NCBI RefSeq assembly: GCF_003665435.1
Contig: NZ_CP023407.1
Location: 1,364,001 to 1,428,000 of the forward strand
Direction: 5' to 3'
Length of the DNA: 64,000 nucleotides
Origin: Streptomyces fungicidicus
GTDB lineage: Bacteria > Actinomycetota > Actinomycetes > Streptomycetales > Streptomycetaceae
This document shows, piece by piece, positions 55,501-64,000 of the stretch (its first letter is position 1; each line of letters begins with the position of its first letter). Position numbers and translations under genes: made by a program. Below the pieces are notes generated by a model. It had not been told where the DNA came from and made no database searches. It saw only the letters and a list, made by a program, of their open reading frames with translations.

Positions 55501-58500
55501 GTGGTCGTGACCGCGCACACCGGCCGCGCGTCACCGAACATGAACGCCACCCGCTCACGCGGATACTCCGGATCCACCGGCACATACGCACCACCGGCCT
55601 TCAACACCGCCAGCATCCCGACCACGAACTCCACCGACCGCGGCAACACCAGAGCCACCACCGACTCCGGCCCCACCCCACGACCCACCAACAACCGCGC
55701 CAGCCGATTCGCCCGCGCGTTCAACTCCGCATACGACAACTCGATGTCACCGCAGACCACCGCCACCGAATCCGGCGCCCAAGCCACCCGCTCCTCGAAC
55801 AACTCCGGAAACGTCAGCCCCTCCACCACCGCAGCCGAGTCGTTCCACCGCTCCAACACCAACGACCGCTCAGCCGCAGTGACGATGTCGAGATTCAGCA
55901 GAGCCCGATCCGGGTCGGTAACCACCGTGCGGAGAAGGGATTCCAGGCGGTGGAGGAGCAGTTCGGCATCGTCGGGCTCGAAAAGGTCGAGGCTGTATTC
56001 GACCAGTCCGACAAGGCCGGCGGGCTCCTGATCCAGGGAGTGCCGCTCCCGGAAATTGAAGGCGAGGTCGAACTTCGCCACGCCGAGTTCCACGGGAAGC
56101 ACGTCCGCGTCGGTGCCGGTGAGGCTGAGGCCGTCGAGGGTGTCGTTCTGGAGGGTGAGGGCGATCTGGAAGAGGGGGTGGCGGGCCAGGGAGCGCTCGG
56201 GGTTGAGCTCGTCCACCAGCCGCTCGAACGGCAGGTCCTGGTGCGCGTAGGCGGCCAGGTCCGTCTCCCGCACCCGCTCCAGCAGCTCCCGGAACGTGGG
56301 ATTGCCGGACGTGTCGGTCCGCAGCACCAGCGTGTTCACGAAGAACCCGACCAGATCGTCCAGCGCCGGATCCGTCCGCCCCGCCACCGGAGCACCCAGC
56401 GGGACGTCCGTGCCCGCACCCAGCCGCGTCAGCAGAGCGGCCAGCGCCGCCTGCACCACCATGAACACCGACACACCACTACTGCGAGCCAGCTCCACCA
56501 CCCCGGCATGCAACTCCGCGTCCCACCGCGCGACCACCCGGCCACCTCGATGGGAAGGAACCGCGGGACGCGGGCGGCTCACCGGCAGCACCAGCTCCAC
56601 CGGCAGATCCGCCAGCGCCTGACGCCAGTACGCCAACTGACGCCCGCCCAGACTCTCCGCGTCGGCGTCGTCACCGAGCAGCCCACGCTGCCACAACGCG
56701 TAATCCGCGTACTGGACCGGCAGCTCCACACCCCACGCCGGTGCCTCACCGCTCACACGCGCCGCATACGCATGGGACAGGTCCCGCGCCAGCGGCCCCA
56801 TCGACCAACCGTCGGCCGCGATGTGATGCGCCACCAGCAACAGCACACACGACCCGTCACTCACCGCGAAGAGATGCGCCCTCACCGGGACCTCATGGGC
56901 AAGGTCGAAGCCCTGGGCAGCTGCACCCGCCAGCTCATCGGTGAGCTTCTGCGCGTCGACGGCCTGCTCGAAGAAGGGCACCTGTGCCTGGTCGGCGGGC
57001 AGCACCCGCTGCCAGGCGACGCCGCCCTCCTCGGGGAACACCGTCCGTAGCGACTCGTGCCGCGCGACCACGTCCGCCAGCGCCTGCCGCAAGGCCCCCC
57101 GGTCCAACTCACCCATCATCCGCACCGCGAACGGCACGTTGTACAGACCCGAATCCGGCTCCAGACGGTCGATGAACCACAGCCGCTGCTGCGCGTACGA
57201 CAGCGGCACCCGCTCCCCACGCTCAGCCACCGCACGCAAGGGCTCCCGCGCCACGTCGTTCTCACCGGCCAGGAGGACGGACAGGTGCTGGGCGAGCCGT
57301 TCGACGGTCGGTGCCTCGAACACGGCGCGGACACCGAGGTCGGTACCGAACAGCGCACCGACCCGCGCGGCGAGTCGGGTCGCCGTCAGCGAGTGACCGC
57401 CCAGGGTGAAGAAGTCGTCGTCGACACCGACCCGCTCCAGGCCGAGGACCTCGGCGAACAGACCGGCGAGGATCTCCTCCTGCGCGGTACGCGGCCCGCG
57501 CCCCGACACCTGGGACGCGTAGTCCGGCACCGGCAGGGCGGGACGGTCCAGCTTGCCGTTCACGTTCAGCGGCAGCGCGTCCAGCACCACCACCGCGGCC
57601 GGAACCATGTAATCGGGCAGCACCCGCGCCGCATGCTCCTGGAGCTCCTGCTCCAGCCCGTCACCGTGCCGGCCGCCCGGCACGACATAGGCGACCAGGC
57701 GCCGGTCCCCGGGCCGGTCCTCCCGCACCACCACCGCGACCCGGGCCACAGCCTCGTGCCCGGCCAGCACCCCCTCCACCTCACCCGGCTCGATCCGGAA
57801 CCCCCGGATCTTCACCTGCCCATCCACCCGGCCCAGGAAGTCCAGCTCACCGTCCGCACGCCACCGGCCACGGTCACCCGTCCGATACATGCGCTCACCA
57901 GCCGCACCGAACGGATCCGCCACGAACCGGCCCGCCGTCAACCCCGCCCGGCCCAGATACCCACGCGCCAGACCAGGACCCGCGACATAGATCTCCCCCG
58001 CGACACCCGGCGGCACCGGCCGCAGCGCGGCATCGAGGACATACACGCGCGCGTTGACCATCGGACGGCCCACCGACGGATGCACCTCACCCGTCATCGG
58101 CCCGCCCACCGTGCACGCGGCCGTCACCTCCGTCGCCCCGTACACATGCAGCAGACGCCGGCCCCGCGCCCACCGCCCGATCACCTCCGGCGGACAACTG
58201 TCACCCGCCACCGTCATCACCAGCCCCGACGGAAACTCCTCCACCGGCAACGACGGCAACAACGCCGGCGGCAACGTCACATGCGACACCCCGCTGTCCC
58301 TCACCAGCCGCGCCAGCTCACCACCCGCCGCGAACCCCTCACCACCAGCAGGAACCAGCACCAGACGCCCACCGGTCAGCAACGCCATACAGACGTCCCA
58401 CACCGACGCGTCGAACCCCGGCGAAGCGAACTGCAACACCCCACACCCCGGCCCCGCCCCGAACACCCCACCGAACGTGGCCACCAGACTCGCCACACCG

Positions 58501-61500
58501 GAATGCGAAACCACCACACCCTTCGGCCGCCCCGTCGACCCCGACGTGTAAATCACATACGCCGGAGACCCCAACGACAGAACAGAAAGCCGCTCACCAT
58601 CGGAAACGTCAGAAGGAGAACACCGGTCCCCTGCTGATGCCGTCTCCGGAGAATCCAGCCTCAAGGCATTCACGCCATCCGGCACGACATCCGCGTACTC
58701 CGTGGTCGTGACCGCGCACACCGGCCGGGCGTCACCGAACATGAACGCGACCCGCTCACGCGGATACTCCGGATCCACCGGCACATACGCACCACCGGCC
58801 TTCAACACCGCCAGCATCCCGACCACGAAATCCACCGACCGCGGCAACACCAGAGCCACCACCGACTCCGGCCCCACCCCACGACCCACCAACACCCGCG
58901 CCAGCCGATTCGCCCGCGCATTCAACTCCGCATACGACAACTCGATGTCACCGCAGACCACCGCCACCGACTCCGGCGCCCGAGCCACCCGCTCCTCGAA
59001 CAACTCCGGAAACGTCAGCCCCTCCACCACCGCAGCCGAGTCGTTCCACCGCTCCAACACCAACGACCGCTCAGCCGCAGTGACGACGTCCAGCCGGCCC
59101 ACCACAGCCTCCGGATCGGCCGCGAAAGCCTCCAACAACCCCCGCAACCGGGCGACCAGCCCCTCCACCTCGGCCCGCGAGAACACATCCGGCCGGTAAT
59201 CCACCCGCAACCGCAGCGCACCACCCGACCCCACCACCAGACCCAACGGATAATGCGTCGCATCACGGCCGGAGAAGCCGGTCACGCGTGTGGAGCCCGC
59301 GGACATGCGGAAGGCTTCCGGGTCGTGCGGGTAGTTCTCGAAGACGGTGGCGGTGTCGAAGAGGGTGCCCAGCCCGGCCAGGGCCTGGATGTCGGCCAGC
59401 CCCAGGTGCTGGTGCGCCAGCAACGCCGACTGCTCCTCCTGCACCCGCCGCACCAACCCCACCAACGACTCCCCCGGCACCACCCGCACACGCACCGGAA
59501 GCGTGTTGATGAACAACCCCACCATCGACTCCACACCCGGAATCTCCGCAGGCCGGCCCGACACCGTCGCACCGAACACCACATCCCACCGGCCCGTCAG
59601 ACGACCCAGCAGAACACCCCACACCGCCTGCACCACCGAGTTCAGCGTCACCCCAGCCCGACGCGCCCCCGCCTCCACCGCAGACGACACCCCACCCGGC
59701 AGATCCACCACCACCGACTCCGGCACCACCACCGAACCCGGCACCCGACCCGCCGCCAACAACGTCGGCTCCTCCAACCCCGCCAACGCACCCCGCCACG
59801 CAACCTCCGCCGCCCCACGGTCCTGCCCCCGCAACCACCCCAGGAACTCCCGATACGACACCACCGGCCCCAACACCCGCCCCGCATACAACGCGAAGAG
59901 GTCACGGATGACGATCGGCATCGACCAGCCGTCCGCGAGGACGTGGTGGAGGGTCCACACCAGACGGTGCCGTTCGGGACCCATGCGCACCAGCAGGAAC
60001 CGCATCAGCGGCGGCTCACCCAGGTCGAAACGCCGCAGCCGGTCCTCGTCGAGCAGCCGGGCGTACGCCTGCTCGGCGGCCTCCTCTTCCAGGGACGACA
60101 GGTCCGTCTCCTGCCAGCTCGGCTCGGCCGCGTTCCCGCCGCCGGGGACGATCTGGACGGGGCGTCCGGAGAGGGTGGTGCGGAAGCCTGCGCGCAGGTT
60201 CGGATGCCGCTGAAGCAGGGCCCGTACGGCGGTCCGGAGGGACGGCGCGTCCACGGGGCCTTCGAGCCGGAAGGCGCACTGGACGGTGTAGGGGTCGATT
60301 CCGTCCTCCTCGCCCTGGCTCATGTCGGCGTGGAAGAGCAGGCCCTCCTGCAGCGGTGTCACCGGGAGGATGTCCGCCGGGGTGGGGTTCCCGGACTCCA
60401 GGGCGTCGATCTCTTCCTGGGTGAGTGGGACCAGCGGGACGTCCGAGGGGGAGAACCCGCCGGCGCCGGGGGTCCGCACGTGGTCGACCAGGGCGTGCAG
60501 GGCCCGCGTGTAGGCGTCGGCGAACTGCCGCACCCCGTCCTCCGGCAGCAGGGCTTCCGGCCAGGTGAAGGTGAGCTCCAGCGTCGGGCCCCCGGCGTCC
60601 GCGTCGCCGTCGCGCGTCACCGCCGTGAGCGCGAGGGCGTACGGGAAGGGCCTGTCCGGTGCGTCTCCGGCGAGCAGCACCGCGGCGTCGCCCGGCACCG
60701 TCCAGTCGGCGTCCCCTCCTCCGGGGGTGCCGAACCGGCCGAGGTAGTTGAACGCGACGCGCGGCCTCGGGAGGGCGGCGAGCAGCGGCGCGGTCTGCGG
60801 GTTGAGGTAGCGCAGGGAGCCGTATCCGAGACCATTGTCGCGGCCGGTCCGCGTCCGCAGTGTCTCCTTGACGTGCTTGAGTGCGCGCCCGGCGTCCGGT
60901 CCTCCGGACAGCGCGTCGTCCAGGTCGATCGGTCCCGGGGCGAGCCGGACGGGGAAGAGGCTGGTGAACCAGCCCACCGTGCGGGACAGGTCCAGGCCCC
61001 CGGCCTCTTCGCGTCCGTGGCCCTCGACCTCGACGAGTACGCCTGAGCCCGGGCCGTCGCCGCTGTCGGCGGTGGGCCACTGCTTGGCCGCGGCCAGCGC
61101 GAGGCCGGTGAGCAGGACGTCGTTGATCCGGCCGTGGAAGGCGGCGGGGACCGCCGTCAGCAGGGCGGCGGTCGGCCCCGCGGGGACGGTGACGGTCACG
61201 GAGCGGGTCGTCGCCGTCGTGTCCCGGGTGGGGACCGGGGTCAGCGCTGCGGGCAGTGTGTCGGGGCCCTGGAGCACCTCGAGCCAGTTCTCCAGTTCGT
61301 CCAGGCGCTGTGCGGAGGACGCTTCCTCGTTGAGGTGCTGGGCCCAGCGGCGGAACGGGGTTCCCACGGGAGGCAGGGTGACCGGCCTGCCGTCGCGGAG
61401 CGCTTCCCAGGCGGCCCGCAGGTCGGGCAGCAGGATCCGCCAGGACACCCCGTCGACGACCAGATGGTGCGCCACCAGCAGCAGCCGGCCGGGACCACGG

Positions 61501-64000
61501 CCCACGCCCGTGTCGAACCACACCGCCTGCAGCATCACCCCCGCCTCCGGATCGAGACGCAGCCGCGCCGCCTCCGCCTCCCGGGCCACGAGGGCGGGCA
61601 GGCTGTCCGGGGCGGCGCCGGAGGCGTCCACCCGGTGCAGCAGCGACTCGGCGTCCACGGAGCCGCGGGGTGGGACGTCCAGGGACCAGAGGGCACCGCC
61701 GCCGGCCCGCACCAGGCGGGTACGCAGCACGTCATGGTGGTCCAGTGCCGCTTGCAGGACGCGGGCGAGACGCGGGACGTCCGCGTCGGCGGGCGACTGG
61801 ATCACGGCGGACTGGCTGTATCCGTCGGCGGTCCCGCCGCGTTCCCGGAGCCAGTGGACGATCGGGGTCAGCGGCACGGGACCGGTCGCCTCGGCCTCGG
61901 TGTCGCCGGCGGGGCCGCTGTCGGCCGGGCCGGCCACGGCGGCCGCCAGGCGTTCCACCGTCTTGTGCAGGAACACATCACGCGGCGTGACGGCCAGCCC
62001 CGCCTCGCGGGCCCGGCTGACGAGCTGGATCGACATGATGCTGTCCCCGCCGAGGACGAAGAAGTCGTCGTCGACACCGACCCGGTCCAGGCCCAGGACC
62101 TCGGCGAAGAGCCGACTCAGCTGTTCCTCGCGGGCGTCGCGCGGTGCGGTCGCCGAGGCCAGCGCGGCCATGTCGGGGGCGGGCAGCGCGTCGCGGTCCA
62201 GTTTTCCGTTGGGGGTGAGCGGCAGCGCGTCGAGGAGGACGAACGCGGCCGGGACCATGTACTCCGGCAGAACCCCGACGGCGTACTCCCGTAGCGCGGC
62301 CACGTACCGCTGTGGGGCGCTGCCCGCCGGTTCGCCGGGGACGACGTAGGCGACGAGCCGCCGGTCGCCCGGGCGGTCCTCGCGCATGAGGACGGCGCTG
62401 TGGGCCACGGCGGGGTGTCTGCCGAGCGCGCTGCCTATCTCACCGGGCTCGATACGGAAGCCGCGGATCTTGACCTGGTCGTCGGCTCGACCGACGAACT
62501 CCAGTTCGCCGTCGGTCCGCAGGCGGACGACGTCCCCGGTGCGGTACATGCGGGCGCCGGGCGCGCCGAAGGGGTCGGGCACGAAGCGGCCCGCGGTCAG
62601 CCCCGGCCGGCCCAGGTAGCCGCGTGCGAGTCCCGCACCGGCGACGTACAGCTCACCGGGGACCCCCGGCGGCAGCAGCCGCAGCCGGTCGTCCAGCACA
62701 TACGTCCTGAGGTCCGGCAGGGCCTCGCCGATCAGGCTGGAGGTGTGCCGGTCGGCGACGGCACTGTCCAGCACCCGCTGGGTGACATGCACGGTGGTCT
62801 CGGTGATCCCGTACATGTTGACCAGGGTCGGAGCGCCGTCCGGGTGGCGCTCGTACCAAGGGCGCAGCCGGCCGAGGTCGAGGGCCTCCCCACCGAAGAT
62901 CACCAGACGCAGCGCGAGCGCGCCGGAGAGTTCCGGATGTGCGGCGTCCGCCTCGCTGAACCGGTAGAAGCTGGAAGGAGTCTGGTTCAGCACGGTGACG
63001 CCTTCACGGACCGCCAGCTCGAGCATGTCATCGGGTGACCGGCTCACCTGGTGGGACACCACGACCAGCCGGCCGCCGTGGAGCAGCGGGCCCCATAGCT
63101 CCCAGACGGAGAAGTCGAAGGCGTACGAGTGGAACAGCGTCCACACGTCGGTGTCCGAGAACGCGAAGGACGGTGCGGTGGCGGCGAAGAGGCGCACGAC
63201 GTTCCGGTGCGGTACGACGACCCCCTTGGGGGCGCCGGTCGAGCCGGACGTGTAGATGACGTACGCCGCATGGCCGGGCGATGCAGGTGCGACGCGGTCG
63301 GCGTCGTCCGGGTCGTGGTCCGGGCAGGCGTCGAGCGCGTGCAGCGTGTCGGGCGCGTCGAGCCTCAGCAGCAGTCCGCTGTCGGCCAGTGCGCCGCCGA
63401 CGGCTGCCTCGGAGGTCGTCAGGACACGGACCGGCTCGGCGTCGCTCAGCATCAGGGCGATGCGGTCCTCCGGGTAGGAGGGGTCGACGGGCAGGTAGGC
63501 CGCCCCCGTCTTGAGTACGGCGAGAACCGCGACGACCAGGTCGACGCCGCGGGGAAGGAGCAGGGCGACGAACTGCTCCGGACCCACTCCCTGCTCCATG
63601 AGGAGGTGCGCGAGCCGGTTGGCCCGGGCGTTGAGCTCGGCGTACGTCAGAGTGTCGTGGCCGCACACGAGCGCACTGTTCCCGGGGGTACGGGCTGCCT
63701 GCTGCTCGAACAGGGCGGTGAGGGTGGCATCGGGGGCCGCGACCTCGTTGCCGGCGAGCATCAGGCGCCGCTCCTCGGGCGACAGGACGTCGACGTCGCC
63801 GATGTGTGTCCCGGCATCGGCGGTGACAGTCCGCAGCAGCCGCTCCAGCCGTGCCGCGAACCGTTCGGCGTCCCCCCGGTCGAAGAGGTCCTCGCTGTAG
63901 TGGAGGTCGATCCTGCTGTCCTCCAGGTAGATGAGCAGGTCGAACTTGGCCGCGTGGAGGGCGACATCCAACGGATCGACCCGCGCACCCGGGAGTTCGA
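52542..64000 (-). CDS. hrmO: NRPS, N-terminus beyond the window (HrmO-like)
   Basis: About 3818 residues visible; numbering here starts from the codon at 63971. Order: end of a C domain, A (80-594), T (614-680), E (697-1190); C (1197-1625), A (1650-2143), T (2160-2225); C (2252-2690), A (2715-3210), T (3223-3290), E (3310-3790). Codes by eye: DFWNIGMVHK (the standard Thr code), DAWTTAVAAK (Phe-like DAWT frame, proposed betaMePhe), DPIVVGGVAK (no standard match, proposed (3-Ncp)Ala). The T domains before both E domains carry LGGDS, and both E domains keep HHLVVDG. At least one more module lies to the right. The reading frame stays open to the window edge, so no start is assigned. Confidence 0.93.
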   Translation of the reverse strand, partial: ELPGARVDPLDVALHAAKFDLLIYLEDSRIDLHYSEDLFDRGDAERFAARLERLLRTVTADAGTHIGDVDVLSPEERRLMLAGNEVAAPDATLTALFEQQAARTPGNSALVCGHDTLTYAELNARANRLAHLLMEQGVGPEQFVALLLPRGVDLVVAVLAVLKTGAAYLPVDPSYPEDRIALMLSDAEPVRVLTTSEAAVGGALADSGLLLRLDAPDTLHALDACPDHDPDDADRVAPASPGHAAYVIYTSGSTGAPKGVVVPHRNVVRLFAATAPSFAFSDTDVWTLFHSYAFDFSVWELWGPLLHGGRLVVVSHQVSRSPDDMLELAVREGVTVLNQTPSSFYRFSEADAAHPELSGALALRLVIFGGEALDLGRLRPWYERHPDGAPTLVNMYGITETTVHVTQRVLDSAVADRHTSSLIGEALPDLRTYVLDDRLRLLPPGVPGELYVAGAGLARGYLGRPGLTAGRFVPDPFGAPGARMYRTGDVVRLRTDGELEFVGRADDQVKIRGFRIEPGEIGSALGRHPAVAHSAVLMREDRPGDRRLVAYVVPGEPAGSAPQRYVAALREYAVGVLPEYMVPAAFVLLDALPLTPNGKLDRDALPAPDMAALASATAPRDAREEQLSRLFAEVLGLDRVGVDDDFFVLGGDSIMSIQLVSRAREAGLAVTPRDVFLHKTVERLAAAVAGPADSGPAGDTEAEATGPVPLTPIVHWLRERGGTADGYSQSAVIQSPADADVPRLARVLQAALDHHDVLRTRLVRAGGGALWSLDVPPRGSVDAESLLHRVDASGAAPDSLPALVAREAEAARLRLDPEAGVMLQAVWFDTGVGRGPGRLLLVAHHLVVDGVSWRILLPDLRAAWEALRDGRPVTLPPVGTPFRRWAQHLNEEASSAQRLDELENWLEVLQGPDTLPAALTPVPTRDTTATTRSVTVTVPAGPTAALLTAVPAAFHGRINDVLLTGLALAAAKQWPTADSGDGPGSGVLVEVEGHGREEAGGLDLSRTVGWFTSLFPVRLAPGPIDLDDALSGGPDAGRALKHVKETLRTRTGRDNGLGYGSLRYLNPQTAPLLAALPRPRVAFNYLGRFGTPGGGDADWTVPGDAAVLLAGDAPDRPFPYALALTAVTRDGDADAGGPTLELTFTWPEALLPEDGVRQFADAYTRALHALVDHVRTPGAGGFSPSDVPLVPLTQEEIDALESGNPTPADILPVTPLQEGLLFHADMSQGEEDGIDPYTVQCAFRLEGPVDAPSLRTAVRALLQRHPNLRAGFRTTLSGRPVQIVPGGGNAAEPSWQETDLSSLEEEAAEQAYARLLDEDRLRRFDLGEPPLMRFLLVRMGPERHRLVWTLHHVLADGWSMPIVIRDLFALYAGRVLGPVVSYREFLGWLRGQDRGAAEVAWRGALAGLEEPTLLAAGRVPGSVVVPESVVVDLPGGVSSAVEAGARRAGVTLNSVVQAVWGVLLGRLTGRWDVVFGATVSGRPAEIPGVESMVGLFINTLPVRVRVVPGESLVGLVRRVQEEQSALLAHQHLGLADIQALAGLGTLFDTATVFENYPHDPEAFRMSAGSTRVTGFSGRDATHYPLGLVVGSGGALRLRVDYRPDVFSRAEVEGLVARLRGLLEAFAADPEAVVGRLDVVTAAERSLVLERWNDSAAVVEGLTFPELFEERVARAPESVAVVCGDIELSYAELNARANRLARVLVGRGVGPESVVALVLPRSVDFVVGMLAVLKAGGAYVPVDPEYPRERVAFMFGDARPVCAVTTTEYADVVPDGVNALRLDSPETASAGDRCSPSDVSDGERLSVLSLGSPAYVIYTSGSTGRPKGVVVSHSGVASLVATFGGVFGAGPGCGVLQFASPGFDASVWDVCMALLTGGRLVLVPAGGEGFAAGGELARLVRDSGVSHVTLPPALLPSLPVEEFPSGLVMTVAGDSCPPEVIGRWARGRRLLHVYGATEVTAACTVGGPMTGEVHPSVGRPMVNARVYVLDAALRPVPPGVAGEIYVAGPGLARGYLGRAGLTAGRFVADPFGAAGERMYRTGDRGRWRADGELDFLGRVDGQVKIRGFRIEPGEVEGVLAGHEAVARVAVVVREDRPGDRRLVAYVVPGGRHGDGLEQELQEHAARVLPDYMVPAAVVVLDALPLNVNGKLDRPALPVPDYASQVSGRGPRTAQEEILAGLFAEVLGLERVGVDDDFFTLGGHSLTATRLAARVGALFGTDLGVRAVFEAPTVERLAQHLSVLLAGENDVAREPLRAVAERGERVPLSYAQQRLWFIDRLEPDSGLYNVPFAVRMMGELDRGALRQALADVVARHESLRTVFPEEGGVAWQRVLPADQAQVPFFEQAVDAQKLTDELAGAAAQGFDLAHEVPVRAHLFAVSDGSCVLLLVAHHIAADGWSMGPLARDLSHAYAARVSGEAPAWGVELPVQYADYALWQRGLLGDDADAESLGGRQLAYWRQALADLPVELVLPVSRPRPAVPSHRGGRVVARWDAELHAGVVELARSSGVSVFMVVQAALAALLTRLGAGTDVPLGAPVAGRTDPALDDLVGFFVNTLVLRTDTSGNPTFRELLERVRETDLAAYAHQDLPFERLVDELNPERSLARHPLFQIALTLQNDTLDGLSLTGTDADVLPVELGVAKFDLAFNFRERHSLDQEPAGLVGLVEYSLDLFEPDDAELLLHRLESLLRTVVTDPDRALLNLDIVTAAERSLVLERWNDSAAVVEGLTFPELFEERVAWAPDSVAVVCGDIELSYAELNARANRLARLLVGRGVGPESVVALVLPRSVEFVVGMLAVLKAGGAYVPVDPEYPRERVAFMFGDARPVCAVTTTEYADVVPEGVDALTLDVPETVSALSRMSERDVSDGERLSVLSLGSPAYVIYTSGSTGRPKGVVVSHAGLGNLVASAVDRWGTGPDSRVLQFSSPSYDPVVIEMCAAFGALGTLVVPDRGPLVGEVLAGVLREGRVSHAVIPPSVLGTVEVVDFPDFATVVAGGEACTVDVLRRWAPGRRLLNGYGPTEVTVACVTSGPADPEEGLPPIGRPFFNTRVYILDAALRLVPPGVAGELYVAGVGVARGYLGRPGLTAGRFVADPFGAAGERMYRTGDRGRWRGDGQIEFLGRVDEQVKIRGFRIEPGEVEGVLAGHEAVARVAVVVREDRPGDRRLVAYVVPETGGAAGLAEVLREYARGVLPDYLVPAAFVMLDALPLNPNGKLDRPALPVPDYAALISGRGPRTPQEEILAGLFAEVLGLERVGVDDDFFTLGGDSIMSIQLVSRAREAGLAVTPRDVFLHKTVERLSAVAAPVTTASVRSQDEPVGDVPLTPIMHWLIDGGGAFDGYNQSTLLHVPEDLGESPIRTALGTLLDHHDVLRARLVRPEYPDGEWRLTVPGPGAVDPGRCFRRVDAAALDGDGLRKVMATEAEAARLRLDPEAGVMLQAVWFDTGVGRGPGRLLLVAHHLVVDGVSWRILLPDLRSAWEAARDGRQAGLAPVTTSFRTWAGLLTDLAADPDRTAAELDLWTGMTQPDQGLFADLAPEPGRDVAGTLRHLTLTLSEEQTEPLLTSVPAMFRAGVNDVLLTGLVLALADHRRRHGPGTGTAVLLDLEDHGREELVDGVDLSRTVGWFTSLFPVRLDAGTVDLDEALSGGAAAGHALKRLKEQLRAIPDRGIGYGLLRHLNSATAERLAALPTPRIGFNYLGRINTAGAGLPQVWRPSAEKGGRPAAHDTEAALHHVLDINAVTHVGPDGPRLVVTWSWPAALLAEERVEELAHGWFRALGALVTHARRPDAGGRTPSDVPLLSLSQSALDRLEAVWRKKK
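55303..55885. repeat. 0.58-kb repeat of the A-domain N-terminal part, copy in hrmO third visible module
   Basis: Partner of 50669-51251. Beyond its left end the encoded A domain changes to an unrelated specificity subdomain, then returns to shared sequence at the [10 protein letters not shown] region near 54850. Confidence 0.85.
57293..60050. repeat. 2.8-kb near-identical direct repeat, copy in hrmO second visible module (C-A-T)
   Basis: Partner of 49458-52215. The constant offset shows no net insertion or deletion between the copies. Both encode the same ten-residue specificity code. Confidence 0.88.

Noticed and set aside
42226..57050. Very long plus-strand open frames opposite the NRPS genes (up to about 1466 codons)
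   Set aside because: They mirror the real minus-strand genes, have Arg/His/Gln-rich text with no domains, and arise from high GC and skewed codon choice.
39511..64000. Mannopeptimycin- or enduracidin-type cluster, suggested by the MppJ homologue and D-Thr
   Set aside because: No hydroxyphenylglycine or enduracididine A-domain codes are seen, and the Pro-like and Ile-like modules, TE and pyrrole halogenase do not fit.

Overview
The window is chromosomal DNA of a Streptomyces-type actinomycete. The evidence is very high GC, frequent GTG starts and GTGA/ATGA stop-start overlaps, an ssgB gene (sporulation-specific, Streptomyces-type), and a phosphatidylinositol-mannoside gene run. The gene order from yebC to ssgB and pabBC looks like a conserved Streptomyces core region.

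Region by region: (1) 1-15.6 kb is conserved housekeeping. It holds yebC-pdxT-pdxS (leftward), a pimA / acyltransferase / PI-phosphate synthase operon, a divergent EF-G-like GTPase, a membrane protein, a HIT protein, thrS, a two-gene unit with a DUF4365-like nuclease-fold protein, and a DEDDh exonuclease. (2) 15.6-23.3 kb is a carbohydrate-use block flanked by two tRNA-Val(CAC) genes that appear identical. It contains an SRPBCC protein, a Tat-exported rhamnogalacturonan-lyase-like protein, a YesL-like protein and a binding-protein ABC importer, with a promoter overlapped by LacI-type operator palindromes. (3) 23.3-29.6 kb holds ssgB, a CGNR regulator, small membrane proteins, a DsbA-like protein, a GNAT protein and pabC/pabB. 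(4) 29.7-30.3 kb is a five-tRNA array (Gly, Cys, Val x3) with promoter and terminator. (5) 30.3-37.1 kb holds a zinc-ribbon protein, a phosphotransferase-like protein, a repeat-rich non-coding stretch, small proteins, a membrane Ser/Thr kinase and an ABC exporter pair. (6) 37.2-64.0 kb is the downstream end of a nonribosomal peptide cluster, all on the minus strand and mostly translationally coupled. It runs NRPS (partial) - NRPS - PltA-type pyrrole halogenase - MbtH - MppJ-type phenylpyruvate C-methyltransferase - DapF-fold isomerase - CPA2 antiporter.

The six visible modules read Thr(E) - X - Y(E) - X - Ile/Val-like - Pro-like - thioesterase, where the two X adenylation domains are near copies. 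With a pyrrole halogenase and a beta-methyl-Phe-forming methyltransferase next door, this matches the known assembly logic of hormaomycin: Chpca, (3-Ncp)Ala, D-aThr, betaMePhe, (3-Ncp)Ala, betaMePhe, Ile, (4-Pe)Pro. I infer that the window carries the hrmO (partial), hrmP, hrmQ, hrmR and hrmS genes of a hormaomycin or close-analogue cluster. The starter, nitrocyclopropyl and most propenylproline genes would lie beyond the right edge. The NRPS DNA contains kilobase-scale near-identical repeats whose breakpoints fall at adenylation-subdomain borders, a clear footprint of subdomain exchange and gene conversion.
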